Assembly: GCA_003254925.1 (NCBI GenBank)
Contig: QANZ01033894.1
Location: 7,592 to 71,591 of the forward strand
DNA length: 64,000 bases
Direction: 5' to 3'
Source of the DNA: Chamaecrista fasciculata
Lineage: Eukaryota; Streptophyta; Magnoliopsida; Fabales; Fabaceae
Below, in pieces: positions 47,428 through 59,279 of the stretch. The position numbers and the translations under genes were made by a program. The notes beneath the pieces are model-generated. The model saw only the letters and a list, made by a program, of their open reading frames with translations. It was not told the origin of the DNA and ran no database searches. Position 1 is the stretch's first letter. Every line of letters begins with the position of its first letter.

Positions 47428-50400
47428 TCACTTTCTCTTCTTTTCCTCTTTATCTCTTTCTAGTACAACAGGAGCTGCTGGTATGCTGAACCACCATTCC
47501 CTTAATCTCCTTGAACATCTCTCTGAGGAAGCCTTCCTTGGCGGTGAATACCTTGTAAATATCTCCAGAAAACCTAGTAGAGCTATGTATTTACTGGGTA
47601 AGAAGGCCACAACCAAGGCTGCTGACAAAAGAGCAAAGGCAAATTTCTCCGTGGCCTGATTATCACATAAAAGGACCAAGTAAGTATTAATCATAGTGAT
47701 CAAAGTTTACTACTTGAATTGATGAAAATTTCTCTCAGAAAGATAATTTGCCAGAAAATGCATCATGCATCTGTATAGACAGAAGGTTAGGAAACTAGAA
47801 CCAAGGTAAAACCTGAGGAAAAATGGCTAGCATCAAGCCGCGCAACTTGAGCAGAATAATGTTCCCATCCTGTATGATCTGTTCAGCTTGAGAGATGGCA
47901 TTCTGAACAGCCAGAAGCTGCTCCATTGTATTCATTGGTGGAGGAGCTATTACCTTGACTTCATCGACAGGTCTACCTTGGCTAAACCATCGTGTAATTA
48001 ACAGAAAGGCTGAAACGAATATAAGCATCCCTGCTACCGCATAGCCAAGCCATCCCCTGAAATTGTTATGTTCTAAGATTATCAAACAAGGGAAAATCTA
48101 AACATTAAGGTGATCGAAATTCGAAAGAACATGCTAAAGTAAAAAAGCCATAACCCACAACTTTTTAACTTGCCCAGTTTTCTGGGTGTGCTCAGAATGA
48201 CCTCTAATTCATCTTAGTGCAATAAGATCTACAAATCTGTTGGGGCTAATACAGATAACTCGATCATTCATGTAATCAATCTCATCAAGAAGCATTCTAG
48301 TGGTATTTGGCAATATAATTTGTGTACCAGGGCCAGGACAGTGTACTCTGGACCCCTAAATTTATACATCCCCAAGCACAAGTTTTTGTCCATTTGTGAA
48401 GTCTAGCCATATAATTTTCATTAGCAAATATTTTCTCACGTGACAACTGACAAGTAATCTTAACAAGTTCTCAACAAAATCCCATCTAAAGAGTAAATAA
48501 ATGAATATCTTCAAAAAAAAAAAAAAAGAATATCTTCAAACTGTAGCAAACCTAAGAAGTCAGAAGTCTGATTGATTCTAAGGGAGACTATTGGAGAGAA
48601 ACAAGGAATGTGTATTCCAGGGTGTATTCCTTTACAATCACTTTCTAATTTTCTAGCTTACTCATAAATCTCAACATAAAAAACTTCCCATTTCCGCTTC
48701 TCCACATTTCAAGCTCAACAAATACAAGGTCAGCAGAAATTTAGTCACTATCAGTATTTATTACCTGTAGATGATATAACTAAAAATCAAACAAAACCCC
48801 AAAGACTTCCAGGGATCATCCCAATATGCAAGCGATCGAAGAGACTTCCCAAGTTCATTTATAGGAAAAAGCAACTCCTGCAAATAAGATAGTGGTGAAT
48901 GATAACTTGTAGTGTTGATATAGAACAGTCAGGGATTCTGGAACTTCTAGGGTAATAAAAAGGGAATTAGGAAAATAAAAAAAACTAATGTTTCTTATAT
49001 CTTTGCCATAAAGTTTCCCATTCACAAATTTTATTTATACTTTTTCCTTCTATGATTGGTTGCTCAAAAAGTTTTATTTTATCTTCTCTGTCAATCATGA
49101 TTAGTTATGCAAAAAGTTTCGGCATGTCTAATTAGAGAATATTATGACCAAGATACGAAGAACTTTATACAAGTTTAATCCTTAAGAAAAGAAATGGATA
49201 CAAATTACTCTCTCAAGAGAACTGATTAACCTATAGTTTGACTTCAATATACTTTATCATGTGTTGTTTAAAAGGGGAGAGAGAAGGTGATTATCTTTTA
49301 ACATGCACGAATAAATGAACCAAAAGGGTAAACAAGATTTGGCCAAAAATAAAAAAAGGGTAAACAAGAGATAAAGGAGGATTATAAACCAATACCTTCA
49401 TGACAGCTAAATTAGTGTCCATACCATCAACTTTAACTCCGTCAACTGTAGCTTGTGCAGATACCACCTTTTTATAGCTGTTTTTAGATTCCTTTACTGC
49501 TATTTCCAATGGAGTCATTTCTCCAACAGATATCTCACCCACAGCAAGCCTGCTCTCATTCGAGATGGTAGAACTTGATCCAAACATAAATCCCAAGTTA
49601 GAAACCATGTCCAAGGCTGAGATGGAGTGCATTCCACTTCCATCCTTGGAATCATTGTTCTGTTCTAACTCCCCCGAGTTTGACATACTTGCAATGGTTT
49701 CTAATATCAAGTCCCCACCAGGAAGTTGATCACACAGATTAAACATGAGAAGCGTCTCATACTGTGCAGGGCTCATAGAACTAATGTCTTGAATGGCTTG
49801 TAGACGCAAAATTCCTAAAACAGCCTTCCAAATAGCTTCATCCCGTGAAATCCCACTAATGTTATATTTGTTCACAAATTTATGGACATACAGAATTTCC
49901 CGGATAATAGCTAGCCAATAATCACGACGAGCATGGCCTTTAAGCTCTGGAAATTCTATCACAACTGGTTCTGATCTACAAAATGAATCATTTCGATGCT
50001 GACAGCAAGTCAATTAATCAGCTATTATCCAAGGGAGATAAGACAAATATCCTTAGGTCAAGTAAACAAATTAAACACATGGTCCATTGTATACAGAAAT
50101 AAATAACAGTGTAATGGATTAGACTTGGGTACAATTTCTTGTGCATTTTCCATTGAGGTTTCTAGCCGAAACATGACATGTGGATGAAATTTTTTCATAA
50201 GGTTCAGCTCTATGTTAGAAGATCCACTTTTTTTTTCTCATTTTCTTTTTATATCAAATAACCTGATAGAGCAAATACCTAAAAACTGTAACTAAATTTT
50301 CTCCTTGTGCGATTACTTACAAGGACACTGAGTTATAGAAGACTGCCTTATCAAAAAGCCGGGTACCCCATGGCCCAGTCAACTCAGGTTTGACAACCTG

Positions 50401-53171
50401 TTTGAGATCATCTGATAAATCATATCTTTTTGGCTTGTCATATGAAACAACACGTAGAGCTTCAAAGTAAAGTGCATAGTCTGTCAGGATTAACCGACCT
50501 GCATTTATGTCAGGAAGAAGATTTACAAATGACTTTAAGTATAACTGACAAAACTTCATTTGGAAGTATATTTATTAATATGTGATCAGAACGTATACTT
50601 ATATATAGTAGTATCAAAACATATTCTTCACAAACATACCAGGCCATGTGGATATCCCTACATGTTCAAGGACTGGTTGTGTGGTGACTGTTCCATCAAC
50701 TTCCAGAATTTTTTCACCTCTAGATGACCGTATGGAAGAAAGGAGAGATGACTCTGAATTGTTCTTCATTTTTCTTACTGCTCTGCAAAATTTTATAGTA
50801 AATGAAATCACAATTATGAGAAAAGATTTGGTGGATTACCTCCAATATGATTTACAAGTTAACCAGTAATTAGAAATTGATAATAAAAGCTGAACCTTAG
50901 AAGTCATCAACTAAGAAATACAAAACTGTACAAAACCACATTTAGCACATAAGTTTAAGTTAGTAGTCATTTTGGGTAAGTGATCAACAAGGATTTTGGC
51001 TCAAAAGTCGAAGCACCCAGCACCTATTGAAAAGCAAACAAAACTAAACCAACACAAATCCAAACAACTTTCCGTTTACCCGAACAAGTCTCCCTTATTA
51101 AAACTTCAACTAAGTTTTGATTTATTAAGAAATTCTAGCATTGGACCCTAGACCATTAAAATACTTTTAGAGAAAATTAACAATGTATTCCTTAAAAGTA
51201 ATTACCCTCTCAATTTAGTCCCTCATATTTTTCTCCCAATAAAATGGTCCTTCTTTTAGAAAAATTTCCCTAATTAATAAATGGAAGTACATGTGGATGC
51301 TAACTCATAACTTGGACTTATGAACATGTGGCATTTTCTCTAAAAAAAGGTCTCATTTAAGAAAGTTTTACAAAGCAAGCGTTATTAAAGTAATAATGTT
51401 TAGGGGAAAATTCTGCTTGAAGCCTGAAGGACATGACATCATTTAGGGAGAAAATGTCACTTGAGCAAATCCAGGTTATCAATTAATAGCCACATTGGCT
51501 CCTGTTTTTGAATTGGGGGGCATCTAGCTCTAGCTTTTATATTTTTATTAATATTATTTAGTTTTAATGTATTTGACAACGAGTCCAGAGCTAGAAGGAT
51601 GTGTTATATGGCTAATTATTGACAATGGATTGAGCTTTCGACTTTTCCTTCCTTCTTTTCTCATCTTTGAGTGGCTAATTCTACATAGATTTAAGCTCCA
51701 ACTCATTGGAGTTCAATGAAAGAATGGCAAGGGGTCCATCCCATAGTCACAGAAAGACAAATATGGCATTTCCTGTTTACTAGTAATCTCCTTCCCAAAA
51801 GAAAAAAAATGAAAAACATGTGATAGAAAGAGCCCCAAACATATAGAAAACAAAACAAGTTGTTTGCATGAAAGAAACATCGAAGTCAAACACAGAAGGA
51901 AGCAGCATATTTTAAGCAAGAGGCTGTTACCTTTCTAGACTACTTAGATACTTGTCATAGATGGAGAATTGAAGACGACCACCAGTGGACGAACTCAACA
52001 CCTCAAAGAGATTTTCACTTATGATGATATTGGCTATGATAGGAACTGCAGGAGCTATACGACAGAAAGCTTCTGAACCAACAGATACATCCTCATCTGC
52101 CTTCTAGAATATAAGAGGCTCATCATTACTACATAGGACTATAGAACTAATGATTGTAGGAATATTCAGTTCCAACATTTTGTACTTAAGGGTCAAAATA
52201 CTAAAGACATCACAATGTGTAATACATGGTATCAAACAACTAAGAAGTCATATAGTTTAAAAGCATGGTACATGTATTTGTTTTATGGCCAAAAACAGGA
52301 AATCAACAAAATATAGATTTCATAGACTAGGAATAAAGACATTTTAATATGAATGATGTTCAAGATTTGATTGGAAGTTGGAACAGCAATGATGAACACC
52401 TACAGAAAACAGCTAAATACTGTGCTTTCAAAGATATTCCAGTTATTTATGACCTGGCATACACCGTGACTTACTATGTAGATTGTTCACATAAATCCAT
52501 GGTAACACACTTAAGCATTAAATGAGACAAGATTCTGGCAGCATCATACATTAACCAATGGTTGGCTGGCAGCAGCAGGGGCCTCCCAGGCTAGCATCAT
52601 GTCATATGTCATGCGCCGGAATGTTTTATCGGAAAGATGAGCGGTCACTTGTGTTGACAGAGCAAGTGCCCTAAAACAGCAATACTCCAGAAAGTTCCTT
52701 GCATAATGTGATGGATGCTTTATAGAATCAGAAGCCTCATGATTGAAGCATTCCTGAAGCTCGCTGGAAGGTTTTCCAAGAATTCTGCATCATTCATTTT
52801 TCTTGGAGTCAGATTTCTGGATTAAAAAATTGGCCCTTATGTCAAACAAACAAATGCAAAGGCTTTCTAAAGCAATTCACCATTGAAAATCAATCCCAAA
52901 TGGGTGAAACTTCCATTACTGATACTGTAAATGAAATAAGAATTGATAATTACATATAATATATCCAGAAATGCACTTACTTTGAGCATCTACGAACCAC
53001 CATGTTAGCAATAGGTGAAAGCTCTTGTATCCAATTCATGCCAGCAGAAGGTGACCTTTCAATCTCGTCTAAATCTACATCAAAGGAACTTCGCTTACCT
53101 AGCAACCATCTAAAAGATTTGTCTCTAACCAATCCTTCGAGCATATTTCTTGTTTTGCTTGCATCACCCAT
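47428..53171 (-). CDS. DUF639 family membrane protein
   Basis: Nine exons: 53171-52981, 52784-52550, 52103-51931, 50782-50640, 50498-50321, 49975-49396, 48877-48765, 48056-47813 and 47655-47428. All are GT-AG with matching phases, giving 694 aa. The protein matches my memory of the plant DUF639 family (At3g18350, about 690 aa): start MGDASKTRNMLEGLVRDKSF, the core ISTWPGRLILTDYALYFEAL, then PPPMNTMEQLLAVQNAIS and a Lys-rich tail. Hydrophobic segments at about 525-565 (two adjacent) and 626-655 suggest three C-terminal membrane passes. The biochemical role is unknown. ATG 53171 is chosen by family start; an in-frame ATG 17 codons upstream (53222) is possible. Intron 3 is about 1.1 kb. Confidence 0.92.
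48969..49182. mobile_element. Eroded Mutator-like MITE in a DUF639 intron
   Basis: The left end (aaaactaatgtttcttatatc) and right end (gatacgaagaactttatac) are diverged inverted repeats of about 45 bp. The sequence resembles 40246-40466, including the internal (a)tgattggttg and the terminal aagtttaatcctt. It lies in the intron between exons 48765-48877 and 49396-49975. No clear target duplication. Confidence 0.55.
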
Positions 53172-53871
53172 CTCTTTCCAATTCACAATTTTCTTTAGTT
53201 GAACAAGAGACCCACAATCCAATTTTTATTACACTTGCATTTACTGCAATGTAAATATTGCCAACACAGTCAATAAGACACATCAAAGCTCCCAATCAAA
53301 GAGGAAAAAACAATAATAATTGAAACAAAGCACTAACAAGTTTTACTGAGGTAAGGTAACCCACCTCAAGATGAAAAACCGCGCAGCCAATAAACCTTCA
53401 TCTTTTGGGTATTGATGCTAAAGGCCGAAGGAAATATGAAGTAAACCAAATGGGCGAATTATGACATTCGTCGTGATAGAAAATCTATTGAGAAGCTTGG
53501 AAAAGGAGGTAAGAATGTGAGGAGACACGGTAAGAGACATTAAAGATTCTATCTTGAAATGGGGTTTTTATCAAAAACTACGCCTTTGGCTAAGAATACG
53601 AGGGAGAGACTGATCATTGACACTGATGAATGATATGATTCTTTCTGAAGGCTCAAGTTTGCGACTTGCGAGTGCTTGCAATGAAATCAGTACGGTCGAT
53701 TGCGATGCGAGGATACGACTATGGTTTGGAATTGGAGGGGACTAACTTTATTTGTGAAAATTCAGTATTTTTAATCTTAATAATTAATTACCAGTTTTAA
53801 AAGTAATTAGCCGAAGTGGGTGACCATTAGTCCATGACCTGACTATATTTTTTGAAAGATAATTTATAATT
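53172..53871. other. DUF639 promoter and spacer
   Basis: The upstream region of DUF639. It may include a 5' UTR intron, since an acceptor-like attgcag lies at about 53240-53250 on the gene strand. No separate gene. Confidence 0.4.
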
Positions 53872-54131
53872 GGCCAAAGTCCTATTTTGGTCCCTCTGTT
53901 ATGCTCATTGTTCCAAATAGGTCTCTCAGTTATTTTTCGTTCCATATTGGTCCCTCAGTTATCCAAAACTTGTCAAAGTTGGTCCCTCTAACGTTTTCCA
54001 TCCATTTTTCCGTTAAAAAAATAGGAAAAATAAGCTTTCATCCCCAAAAGTTTTATTTTCTTATATTAAGACCCTTTTCTTTTTATAATAGGATCAAACC
54101 GTAAGAAAAGAAAATAAATTAAGATTTTAAG
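53872..54131 (+). mobile_element. Single arm of the Mutator-like family seen at 42711
   Basis: About 260 bp nearly identical to the left arm of 42711-43211 (gccaaagtcctattttggtc, aacgttttccatcc, and so on). No inverted partner occurs before the N gap at 55236, so the other end is missing, deleted or lies in the gap. The sequence beyond the arm continues into CT-rich repeats and a GC-richer piece. Confidence 0.75.
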
Positions 54132-54380
54132 TGAATTTGCCCAAAAATAAAAAATTTTCTCTCCCTCTCGAACACCACTCTCTCTCTCCCCCCCTCGGCT
54201 CTCTCTCTCTCTCTCACACACACACCACTCTCTCTCTNTGAATTTGCCCAAAAACAAAAAATTTTCTCTCCCTCTCGAACACCACTCTCTCTCTCTCACA
54301 CACACACACACACCACTCTCTCTACCCCTCGGCTCTCTCTCTCTCTCTCTCTCCCCCTCGGCTCTCTCTCTCTCTCTCTC
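54132..54380. repeat. (CT)n/(CA)n low-complexity block with a duplicated flank around an N
   Basis: Runs of ct, ca and ccctcggctct units. The start of the block (tgaatttgcccaaaaa... then tctccctctcgaacaccac) appears at 54132 and again from 54239, immediately after an N at 54238. The 107-bp offset suggests two overlapping contig ends laid side by side. The Arg/Glu-rich frame on the minus strand is a by-product. Confidence 0.75.
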
Positions 54381-54384
54381 TCCT

Positions 54385-54605
54385 TCATGTGCGATTTCAA
54401 CATCCACTCGGCCAACCCTCTCATTCGCTGACAAAAGTGTGTTCCCGTCAAGCCGTTCTTCGATTCCGTCGACTCCGTCACGAAATCTGACGCCGAATCA
54501 GAATTGTCATGAGAGAATCCGTCGGGTCCGATTCTGTTATCAGTGGGAACAAGGAGGTTGACGGCGGCGGCGGTTGAGGAAATGGGTATGTAATGATTGT
54601 GGTTG
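54385..54605 (+). other. GC-richer, possibly captured coding fragment
   Basis: Between the repeat block and AT-rich DNA is a segment with codon-like texture. One frame reads VPVKPFFDSVDSVTKSDAES, and a later one ends VGTRRLTAAAVEEMG. No family is recognised and the frames do not join. It could be host DNA captured by the Mutator-like element whose arm lies just upstream. Confidence 0.3.
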
Positions 54606-54990
54606 GTAAATAAAAGGTAAGAAAATTGATAAATTGTATAGGGGTAGAAATGGAAGAAAAAGTTGGAAAAAGTAAGATGTGATTTGACTAATAATCAAAG
54701 TGTGTTTGGATGTGATTGTTGTTTTCAAAAAAATCAGACATTGTCACTGTTTGCCTTGGGAATCGTGAAAATATGATTATAATCATAGGCAACTTGTGAG
54801 GTATTTATTTCGTTTAGTCGACCATTCTATTTTTGCCTCCGAAATGGTGGACCAAAAGGACTAAAGTGTAGTAATCAGGCCCCGACATTCGATGGACTAT
54901 AAAAAAATGGTCCACCGTTTGGCACAAGATGAGAGAGAATGTAAAAAAGCACTCCGGACCCGAAAAAAAATTTTAATGTGGCTCATTTCA
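54606..54990. other. Spacer with decayed units of the 65-bp repeat
   Basis: Contains loose matches (gtcgaccattc, tggtggacca, atggtccaccg) to the repeat that follows, with otherwise AT-rich DNA. Confidence 0.4.
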
Positions 54991-55170
54991 GGTATTCGGT
55001 CGACCATTTTTTGCATCGGTGGACCGAACGTCGGGCCTGATAACATTCTCAAGTTGAAATTCGGTCGACCATTTTTTGAATCGGTGGACCGAACGTCGGG
55101 CCTGATATCATTCTCAGGTCGATATTCGGTTCACCGTTGACAGAATCGGTCGACCATTTCAGGTAAATTA
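54991..55170. repeat. 65-bp tandem repeat with palindromic ggtcgacc cores
   Basis: The phrase tcggtcgacc begins at 54996 and 55061, and a diverged form at 55126, giving an exact 65-bp period. Each unit also holds atcggtggaccgaacg and gtcgggcctgat. The ggtcgacc and ggtggacc parts make each unit partly self-complementary. About 2.7 units are visible before AT-rich sequence and the N gap. Confidence 0.85.
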
Positions 55171-55235
55171 CTATTTTAACCTTGTGATGTGTGATTGAAT
55201 GTATTAGAGTATAGGTAATTATAGGTATATATATA

Positions 55236-56230
55236 NNNNNNNNNNNNNNNNNNNNNNNNNNNNNNNNNNNNNNNNNNNNNNNNNNNNNNNNNNNNNNNNN
55301 NNNNNNNNNNNNNNNNNNNNNNNNNNNNNNNNNNNNNNNNNNNNNNNNNNNNNNNNNNNNNNNNNNNNNNNNNNNNNNNNNNNNNNNNNNNNNNNNNNNN
55401 NNNNNNNNNNNNNNNNNNNNNNNNNNNNNNNNNNNNNNNNNNNNNNNNNNNNNNNNNNNNNNNNNNNNNNNNNNNNNNNNNNNNNNNNNNNNNNNNNNNN
55501 NNNNNNNNNNNNNNNNNNNNNNNNNNNNNNNNNNNNNNNNNNNNNNNNNNNNNNNNNNNNNNNNNNNNNNNNNNNNNNNNNNNNNNNNNNNNNNNNNNNN
55601 NNNNNNNNNNNNNNNNNNNNNNNNNNNNNNNNNNNNNNNNNNNNNNNNNNNNNNNNNNNNNNNNNNNNNNNNNNNNNNNNNNNNNNNNNNNNNNNNNNNN
55701 NNNNNNNNNNNNNNNNNNNNNNNNNNNNNNNNNNNNNNNNNNNNNNNNNNNNNNNNNNNNNNNNNNNNNNNNNNNNNNNNNNNNNNNNNNNNNNNNNNNN
55801 NNNNNNNNNNNNNNNNNNNNNNNNNNNNNNNNNNNNNNNNNNNNNNNNNNNNNNNNNNNNNNNNNNNNNNNNNNNNNNNNNNNNNNNNNNNNNNNNNNNN
55901 NNNNNNNNNNNNNNNNNNNNNNNNNNNNNNNNNNNNNNNNNNNNNNNNNNNNNNNNNNNNNNNNNNNNNNNNNNNNNNNNNNNNNNNNNNNNNNNNNNNN
56001 NNNNNNNNNNNNNNNNNNNNNNNNNNNNNNNNNNNNNNNNNNNNNNNNNNNNNNNNNNNNNNNNNNNNNNNNNNNNNNNNNNNNNNNNNNNNNNNNNNNN
56101 NNNNNNNNNNNNNNNNNNNNNNNNNNNNNNNNNNNNNNNNNNNNNNNNNNNNNNNNNNNNNNNNNNNNNNNNNNNNNNNNNNNNNNNNNNNNNNNNNNNN
56201 NNNNNNNNNNNNNNNNNNNNNNNNNNNNNN
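55236..56230. other. 995-base assembly gap
   Basis: An unbroken run of N. The length may be nominal. It is bounded by (TA)n on the left and a T run on the right, so repeats probably caused the break. Confidence 0.98.
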
Positions 56231-57920
56231 TTTTTTTTTCTTTTTTAAAGTTAGAAGATAAATCATTAGATTAAAAATATATATTTATTTATTTTTATAA
56301 AAGAAGGTTGGGCTTAAAAATAAAAATAATATGGTGTTCTTTTACCGACACTATTGCTCATTGCACTTTTAGTTTTCAAATTTCATTCGTCTTAATATTG
56401 TTAGCATTCAAACTTTATTTTCATAGTGATTTTGTCCATTTTTAATCTTGAGTGCTAATAATGATAAATTAAGAGCTCCAACATAAAATAATGGTGCTAA
56501 TAATTTTTGTAACGTAACTTGTTTGATTTGGAATGCAAACTAAAGGAGATCAAATAATGTGCCAAGTGAATCGCAAGCATCACACATTCACAGCTTCGCT
56601 CACGAAGACGCTCAGTGCAATATGTGAGAGATCAATCAGGCGACTACATAGATCTCTATTTTGATCAAGAGTGTTTATATAGTAATTGCGTCAAAACAAA
56701 AATGTATATACTTTGAGCTGAATTGATGAAGAAATTGTGATTATGTCTTGCTATGGAATTTTGTGCAAAGTTTTCTACAACAATTTTATGCCGAGCTGAA
56801 ATATTTCTTCATGATTTGCTTTCTATTTTAATAATATAAGTGGAATGTTACTAAATTGAATATATGTATATATATTTTTTTTTTTTGCAGGTTCTGTACA
56901 TTCAAAAAATAACTTAGAGATGTTGAATAATTTGGACAAAGATTGTCGGAGCACTCTTGTAAGTCTGTTCATGCGTATGCTTATGCAATTATGAATGAGA
57001 CATCTCCCCATCAACTCGAACCTAAGATATCATTTAATTACTAGATTATTGGACAAACGATGGCCCGGAGCGACTTGGAACAACTTGAAATAGATTTGCG
57101 ATAAAATATAACGTTATATGGTTGAAGCTTGCAACATATGGCTTGAAAACTTACGAATTTAGCTAATCCTCTCATTGGAATATGCTCATCTAAAATAGAA
57201 TATGACTTCCACAAATCTGATATAAGATGATTTATTTGCTCAATCCTTTTTTTCATTCCGCCTCGCAAGAAGAGCAGATGTAAAGTGATGGTTCATTGAA
57301 AGACTCCAAAGTGAAGGTGGAATATGAAGATGACACTTATCGCAAATAAAGGATTTCTAATATATATATTGAGGCTAAGAAAAAATTGTGAGATGTTGGG
57401 TAATGAGGATGAGAATAAGAACCTTTCAGATAGGAAGGATTCTAAATCCTTTGATAGAATTTTATCTCTTTTGAGTACAATTTGTCTCTATTTCGTAGTT
57501 AAAAATAAAAAACAAGACGTTAATATATTAGTATACTAGCATAAGACCCATGCGCTCGCACGGATTTTTTTTTTTTTGACAATTTATATAATTAAGAATC
57601 CTCAAAACTTAACTTGAAAATTAATAAATAAAATCACAAAATCCTAACAATTTATACAATAGTAGCAACCCATCAATATATGGTGTAATGGTGAAAATTC
57701 TTGACAAAAAATCTAGTCTAGTATAGTGAACTAATGATTTATCAAGTAAAGAGTATACTATGTATGACAAACCAAAGATTCGCTTTGTAAGAAAACTCTC
57801 ACTATTTCTTAGTCAATGACATTTAGAAAAATTACTTCAATTCAACGACACCAGAAAAAGAAAGGGAATTAGGAAGCTCTAGCTAAAAATAAAATAGTAA
57901 TAAAAGCTTACATGCCATCA
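56231..57920. other. Spacer before the FBD remnant
   Basis: AT-rich with no intact gene. It includes the first copy of a roughly 110-bp direct repeat (57375-57500) and a hairpin-like cccatgcgctcgcacgga at about 57548. Small frames at 57041-57268 and 57324-57539 have no recognisable domain. Confidence 0.45.
57375..57500 (+). repeat. Direct repeat, copy 1 (second copy at 58467-58575)
   Basis: The phrase gggtaatgaggatgagaata and its flanks (gagatg(t/c)tgggtaatg..., ggataggaaggattctaaa, gagtacaatttgtctc) occur here and at 58467-58575 in the same orientation, about 1.09 kb apart. Copy 2 lacks about 25 bp present here. This indicates a local duplication around the F-box remnant. Confidence 0.8.
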
Positions 57921-58461
57921 TCATAAACAAACTAAGTTAATATGTGCGCTTGGTGATGCCCGTACGAAGTATAACAATTCTTTTGTAACCATCAAGATCC
58001 TATGAATACTTGATTCTCTTAGGCTAACCTTGAAGGTAAGAAGCTTCAACAATGGTGAATTTGCAAGAACATACATTGCTAGATTAACTGCAAGGTTATT
58101 AAGAAAATCTATTTCAATGGTCACAGTCCTAAGTTGACTATGAGAGCACCCATCATCACACAATAACTCTCGGAAACATGTTGGAGCTGGCTGAAAATCC
58201 AGATTATTAATCTGCAATCATCAATCAAAGTTTTTCTCTAGACATAAAAAAGCCATTTGTAATATATAGTCCAAGTCTAATAAACATTAGACATAAGGAA
58301 ATAGACTAAGAAGAAAAAGGAGGAGTCTTCTTCTAGCTCACCTTCACTTCAAGTGTCACTAAGTTTGGAGAACTTTTGAGTATGCCAGCAAGGAGTGGAA
58401 CGTGGCCTCTCTTAGAGAACGAAATTGCATGCAATTCCAAATGTTTCAAGGTGTAGATCAT
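57921..58461 (-). pseudogene. F-box/LRR-FBD gene remnant (C-terminal LRR and FBD domain)
   Basis: Two joined pieces, 58461-58342 (40 codons) and 58211-57921 (96 aa plus stop), share a GT-AG intron. The first reads LKHLELHAISFSK...LLAGILKSSPNLVTLEVK, an LRR-like segment. The second reads SQLRTVTIEID...LANSPLLKLLTF and ends in ELLYFVRASPSAHI, the FBD signature. In intact members the F-box lies about 250-300 residues upstream, but no F-box is visible on the minus strand up to 59.2 kb. A decayed LRR-like piece may persist at 58950-59140 (VNRLCTKDMPITHS). The acceptor-flanking region is occupied by the second copy of the direct repeat, which probably displaced upstream exons. Confidence 0.7.
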
Positions 58462-58466
58462 CTAAG

Positions 58467-58575
58467 AAAAATTTGTGTGAGATGCTGGGTAATGAGGATG
58501 AGAATAAGAACTTTTTGGATAGGAAGGATTCTAAATTTACGTCTTCATGAGTACAATTTGTCTCCATTTCGTCAG
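58467..58575 (+). repeat. Direct repeat, copy 2
   Basis: The partner of 57375-57500, ending in caatttgtctccatttcgt. It abuts the first exon of the FBD remnant. Confidence 0.8.
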
Positions 58576-59140
58576 AAGTTTACACTAAACAACAACTTGT
58601 TGCTACTTTATTATATTTACATAAATTTGAGTATTATTTCGATCAAGGTAAGTTTTCTTTATACAAATAACATTAGATTAGAGCAATATACAAATGCAAC
58701 AAATGGCATCATGCGATTGAGGCAAATAGGTATGACCTCATCAACACTATTCGATGAAAGTAATATCCAGATTTACACATGACCACACGATTATGTGGAT
58801 AGCACAAGATTGATTAACAATAATTACAACAATACTCAAGGATTCATTGAAACAGTTAAATTACAATACCACCGTTTTATCATAATCTTAATGGGCTTAG
58901 GGGAACGATTAATGGAGTTTTTAAAATAAAAAAATTTCGATTGGTATTAGAGGCGAATTGTACAGATGTTGAAATCATTAGCATAAATCCAAAAGCTAAT
59001 GACCAATATAGAGTGAGTAATGGGCATATCTTTGGTACAAAGCCTGTTAACATAACTTGACCATAATAGTGGAAAGTGACCATCCTCATCCAGCATAGTG
59101 CATAGCTTTTGAAAAAAAAAATAACAACAAAATAATATCA

Positions 59141-59270
59141 AATATAGTCATCAAAGCTTTGCTTGGTGTAGCGGCTAGGCGAGTTACATCCTAGGGAGAG
59201 GACTCAAGTTCGATCCTTAGACGGGGATACCCATATCTTAATCGAAAAAAATATAGTCATCAAAGCTTTG
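59141..59270 (+). mobile_element. 88-bp tRNA-derived SINE with perfect 21-bp target duplication
   Basis: A 21-bp sequence (aatatagtcatc...) at 59141-59161 recurs exactly at 59250-59270. The 88-bp body (59162-59249) carries an A-box-like tggtgtagcggctagg, a B-box caagttcgatcct and a terminal A-run. The spacing is that of a tRNA promoter, but the body lacks paired acceptor stems, so it is a retroposed tRNA-like RNA rather than a tRNA gene. Perfect flanks imply a recent insertion. Confidence 0.85.
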
Positions 59271-59279
59271 TTTTGAATA

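Noticed and set aside
54066-54434. Arg/Glu-rich minus-strand frame
   Set aside because: A translation of CT-type low-complexity repeats and a transposon arm crossing an N; no domain.
54991-55170. CRISPR-like repeat array
   Set aside because: Units are contiguous 65-bp tandem repeats without unique spacers, in a plant nuclear context.
55049-56266. A 405-codon open frame on the minus strand
   Set aside because: It consists almost wholly of the N gap translated as X.
59141-59270. Possible tRNA gene
   Set aside because: It has A- and B-box motifs but no cloverleaf pairing, and exact 21-bp flanks show it is a retroposed SINE.
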